64,000 nt of DNA from Acidimicrobiales bacterium (GTDB lineage Bacteria; Actinomycetota; Acidimicrobiia; Acidimicrobiales; VFJN01), in the NCBI GenBank assembly GCA_035316325.1, contig DATHJB010000040.1, positions 1 through 64,000 of the forward strand. The letters run 5' to 3'. How positions within the stretch are numbered: the stretch's first letter is position 1; each line of letters opens with the position of its first letter. Shown here piece after piece: positions 62,145 through 64,000 of this stretch. The notes below the pieces were generated by a model. The model saw only the letters and a list, made by a program, of their open reading frames with translations, ran no database searches and was not told the origin of the DNA. The position numbers were made by a program, and so were the translations under genes.

Positions 62145-63356
62145 GTGAGGAACGACCGTGGATCGGTGTCGCTCGTCGCCGTGACGATGATGGCGATGGT
62201 GTTGGTGTTGGCGGCGGCCGTCTCGTCGGTGCCCGCTGCGGCGTCGGCGGCCAACCCCGGCGTGCCGGGTCAGGCGCAACCTCCGCCGCCCGACCCCTAC
62301 GCGGGCTATCCCGATCGCACGGTCACACCGGATCCGGATCGGGCGCTGCCCCCGAGTGGCCCGAGCCCCCTGGCGTCGGTACCGACCCGGGCCGTGGTCG
62401 CCGATCCCGACACGATCGCGCCGGTCACGGGAGACGGCGCCGGCGACGGCTACGTCACCTACGGGACGACCGTGGTGGGCTTCGGTCCCTGCGGTGAGGA
62501 GAGCGTGTGGGCCCGGTGGTTCGTGCCGTTCGTCGTCAGCGGCAGCGGTGACGCGATCGGGCTCGACCTGGCCTGCATCACCGGCGATGCGATGCCGGCC
62601 GGTCCGGGTGCATGGGCCGAGCCGGAAGGCGCTGTATGGGCACCGTCGGTCGTGCACCACGGCGGCCGGTACGTCATGTACTACACGGCGTCGAAGCGAG
62701 GGTCGGGCCAGAAGTGCATCGGCAAGGCGGGATCGGCCTCACCGCTCGGCCCGTTCGCCGACGAGGGCGAGGTCGTCTGCCCCGGCAACGGTCGGTGGGC
62801 GTTCGACCCGGACGCCTTCGTGCACGCCGGCGACCTGTACATGGTCTACCGGGACGACGCCATCACCACCGGTGCGGACTCGGGCATCTCGGTGGTGCGC
62901 ATGGACGGCTCCGGGGCGGCCGACCTGTCGACGCGGCGTGACGTCCTGCGGAGCACCGACATCACGTGGGAGGAGGCCGGTTCGTCGTTCCACACCATCG
63001 AGAACCCCACGATGATGGACGTTGGCGGCGCCTTCCACGTCTTCTTCTCGGGCAACGACTGGGACTCGGCGCGGTACTCGACCGGCATCGCCGTCTGCTC
63101 GGGCCCGTTGCCGACCTCGCCGTGCTCGCCGTACGCCTCGACGTCCCGGCCCTACTTCGGTCACACCGGCCCGGAGGGCATCGATCCCATCCAGGGGCTA
63201 CCGGGCAACGAGAGAGGTCCCGGCGGGATGGCCCTGTTCCGCAGCCGGTCCGGCGAGGCCCGCGTCGTCTGGCACTTCCTCGTGGGAACCACCATCGTGC
63301 GACGCGGCATGGCCGGCACGCTGGCCTACGACGGCAACGTCTGGACCGTGAGCTGA
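62145..63356 (+). CDS. Secreted GH43-like beta-propeller protein
   Basis: A 403-residue secreted protein with signal peptide (SVSLVAVTMMAMVLVLAAAV, then AAASAA) and a Pro-rich linker. Repeated blades follow, including EGAVWAPSVVHHGGRYVMYY, AFDPDAFVHAGDLYMVYRDD and HTIENPTMMDVGGAFHVFFS. These resemble the five-bladed glycoside hydrolase family 43/62-type fold, with candidate acidic residues in VVADPDTI, FDPDAF and IENPTM. GGGGGGAGG precedes the GTG at 62145. It may act on arabinose- or xylose-containing glycans, but substrate is not predictable. It converges with the next gene. Confidence 0.7.
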   Translation: MRNDRGSVSLVAVTMMAMVLVLAAAVSSVPAAASAANPGVPGQAQPPPPDPYAGYPDRTVTPDPDRALPPSGPSPLASVPTRAVVADPDTIAPVTGDGAGDGYVTYGTTVVGFGPCGEESVWARWFVPFVVSGSGDAIGLDLACITGDAMPAGPGAWAEPEGAVWAPSVVHHGGRYVMYYTASKRGSGQKCIGKAGSASPLGPFADEGEVVCPGNGRWAFDPDAFVHAGDLYMVYRDDAITTGADSGISVVRMDGSGAADLSTRRDVLRSTDITWEEAGSSFHTIENPTMMDVGGAFHVFFSGNDWDSARYSTGIAVCSGPLPTSPCSPYASTSRPYFGHTGPEGIDPIQGLPGNERGPGGMALFRSRSGEARVVWHFLVGTTIVRRGMAGTLAYDGNVWTVS

Positions 63357-63366
63357 CAACGGCTGA

Positions 63367-63405
63367 ACCCCGAGCGGCCCGGCCGTGGCCAGGGGCGCCC
63401 GGGGT
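63367..63405. terminator. Possible bidirectional hairpin between convergent genes
   Basis: ACCCCG (63367-63372) can pair with CGGGGT (63400-63405), and the loop contains further GC-rich complementarity (GGCC...GGCC). It lies between the convergent genes ending at 63356 and 63421. No T-tract; weak evidence. Confidence 0.35.
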
Positions 63406-63420
63406 CGTCTGCCGGGTCGC

Positions 63421-64000
63421 CTACAGCTGGAAGACGCTGCCGTTGGCGGTCAGGTTGCCCTTGATCCGGATCCGGAGATCAGTGGCATCAGGTGGGACGG
63501 CGAACACGACCCAGCCCCGCCGTGCCTCGCCCGGTGCCACAGTGATGGCGTCGAGCTGTGGCAGGTCGAGACCCGCGAGTGCGATCGACCACGGCCGGTC
63601 GAGCTGGTCCAGCAGCTCGGTGCCGACGAGCGTGGAGATCCCTGTCGGCTCATCGCTCGTGTTGGTCACGGTCGCCTCGACCGCCACGAACCGCTGACCG
63701 TCAGGAGGCGTGTCGAACTCGTTGCTCGACACGTACGGGTCCTGCTTGCCGTGGACGGTCACGTCGAACTCGCCGGTGTGGGCGGTCTCGCCGATCGCAT
63801 AGACCTCGGGGCCGTCATCCGAGTCCGCGGTGGTGGCCGGCGGGGAGGTGTCACCAGGCTGCCCGTTCGACTCGGTCGCGCCGGCGACCGCCTCGGTACG
63901 GTCGGCGGTGTCGTCGTCGTCATCGTCACCGCCACCGGCGATGGCCCCGATGATCCCGCCGACCGCGATCAAGCCGACGAGCACAACCGCCGTGATCAGC
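63421..64000 (-). CDS. DUF4352-type membrane-anchored protein, 5' end outside window
   Basis: The minus-strand frame runs off the right edge, so the N-terminus is missing; the visible part is about 193 residues. A membrane helix (LVGLIAVGGIIGAIAGGG) is followed by an Asp-rich spacer and an immunoglobulin-like DUF4352 domain (FDVTVHGKQDPYVSSNEFDT, GQRFVAVEATVTNTSDEP, APGEARRGWVVFAVPPD). The in-frame GTG at 63984 lies inside the hydrophobic helix and is unlikely to be the start. Such proteins are extracellular and often lipid- or membrane-anchored; their function is unknown. Confidence 0.75.
   Translation of the reverse strand, partial: LITAVVLVGLIAVGGIIGAIAGGGDDDDDDTADRTEAVAGATESNGQPGDTSPPATTADSDDGPEVYAIGETAHTGEFDVTVHGKQDPYVSSNEFDTPPDGQRFVAVEATVTNTSDEPTGISTLVGTELLDQLDRPWSIALAGLDLPQLDAITVAPGEARRGWVVFAVPPDATDLRIRIKGNLTANGSVFQL

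Overview
The window is high-GC DNA with many GTG starts, 4-nt GTGA/ATGA gene overlaps and Gly/Ala/Arg-rich proteins. An ANTAR-type regulator and a nitrate/nitrite-sensing histidine kinase beside a roadblock protein also point to an actinobacterium. Acidimicrobiia is my guess, but no marker gene settles it. No rRNA, tRNA, CRISPR array or insertion sequence was recognised.

Left part (1-14.5 kb): mixed chromosomal DNA. A PdtaR-like ANTAR regulator is followed by a small unknown gene. Next comes a scar of about 0.4 kb holding N-terminal pieces of two unrelated convergent genes, then a gene of less GC-rich composition with a PD-(D/E)xK nuclease signature. A secreted HAD/LNS2-like lipoprotein lacking the catalytic aspartates follows. 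A conservon-like sensor kinase/roadblock pair and a complete minus-strand peptide-type ABC importer (permeases, fused double ATPase, binding protein) finish this part. Near-identical 23-nt motifs, each a tandem TGGTCAC repeat, lie at 6-28 and 4240-4262.

Middle part (14.7-43.8 kb): a large catabolic island. It encodes two TauD/TfdA dioxygenases, a Rieske oxygenase (small and large subunits about 5.8 kb apart), dehydrogenases, an extradiol dioxygenase and two paralogous C-C hydrolases. It also encodes an ACMSD-like decarboxylase and the classical hydratase/acetaldehyde dehydrogenase/aldolase trio that turns 2-hydroxypentadienoate into pyruvate and acetyl-CoA. CoA chemistry (CaiB transferase, acyl-CoA dehydrogenase), a complete glutamate-mutase-like B12 enzyme (S, L and E proteins), a P450, an aldehyde dehydrogenase, two cupins and a second peptide-type ABC importer complete it. 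An IclR regulator sits inside. I found eight 17-bp sites of the form GTTCCG-N5-CGGAAC in the promoter regions of this island; most are followed, six bases on, by a -35-like element. This suggests one activator controls the island. The substrate is unknown.

Right part (43.8-62 kb): a second catabolic/transport cluster, probably controlled by a MarR regulator through TAGCC-N3-GCTAAC sites. It has a periplasmic binding protein, a four-in-one branched-chain-type importer (LivH-LivM-LivF-LivG in 1279 residues) and a fused asymmetric ABC exporter. Downstream are a double CaiB protein, an amidohydrolase, a DUF35/thiolase-like pair, a luciferase-like monooxygenase, a duplicated VOC protein and a P450. 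The window ends with a secreted GH43-like protein and a 5'-truncated DUF4352 protein.
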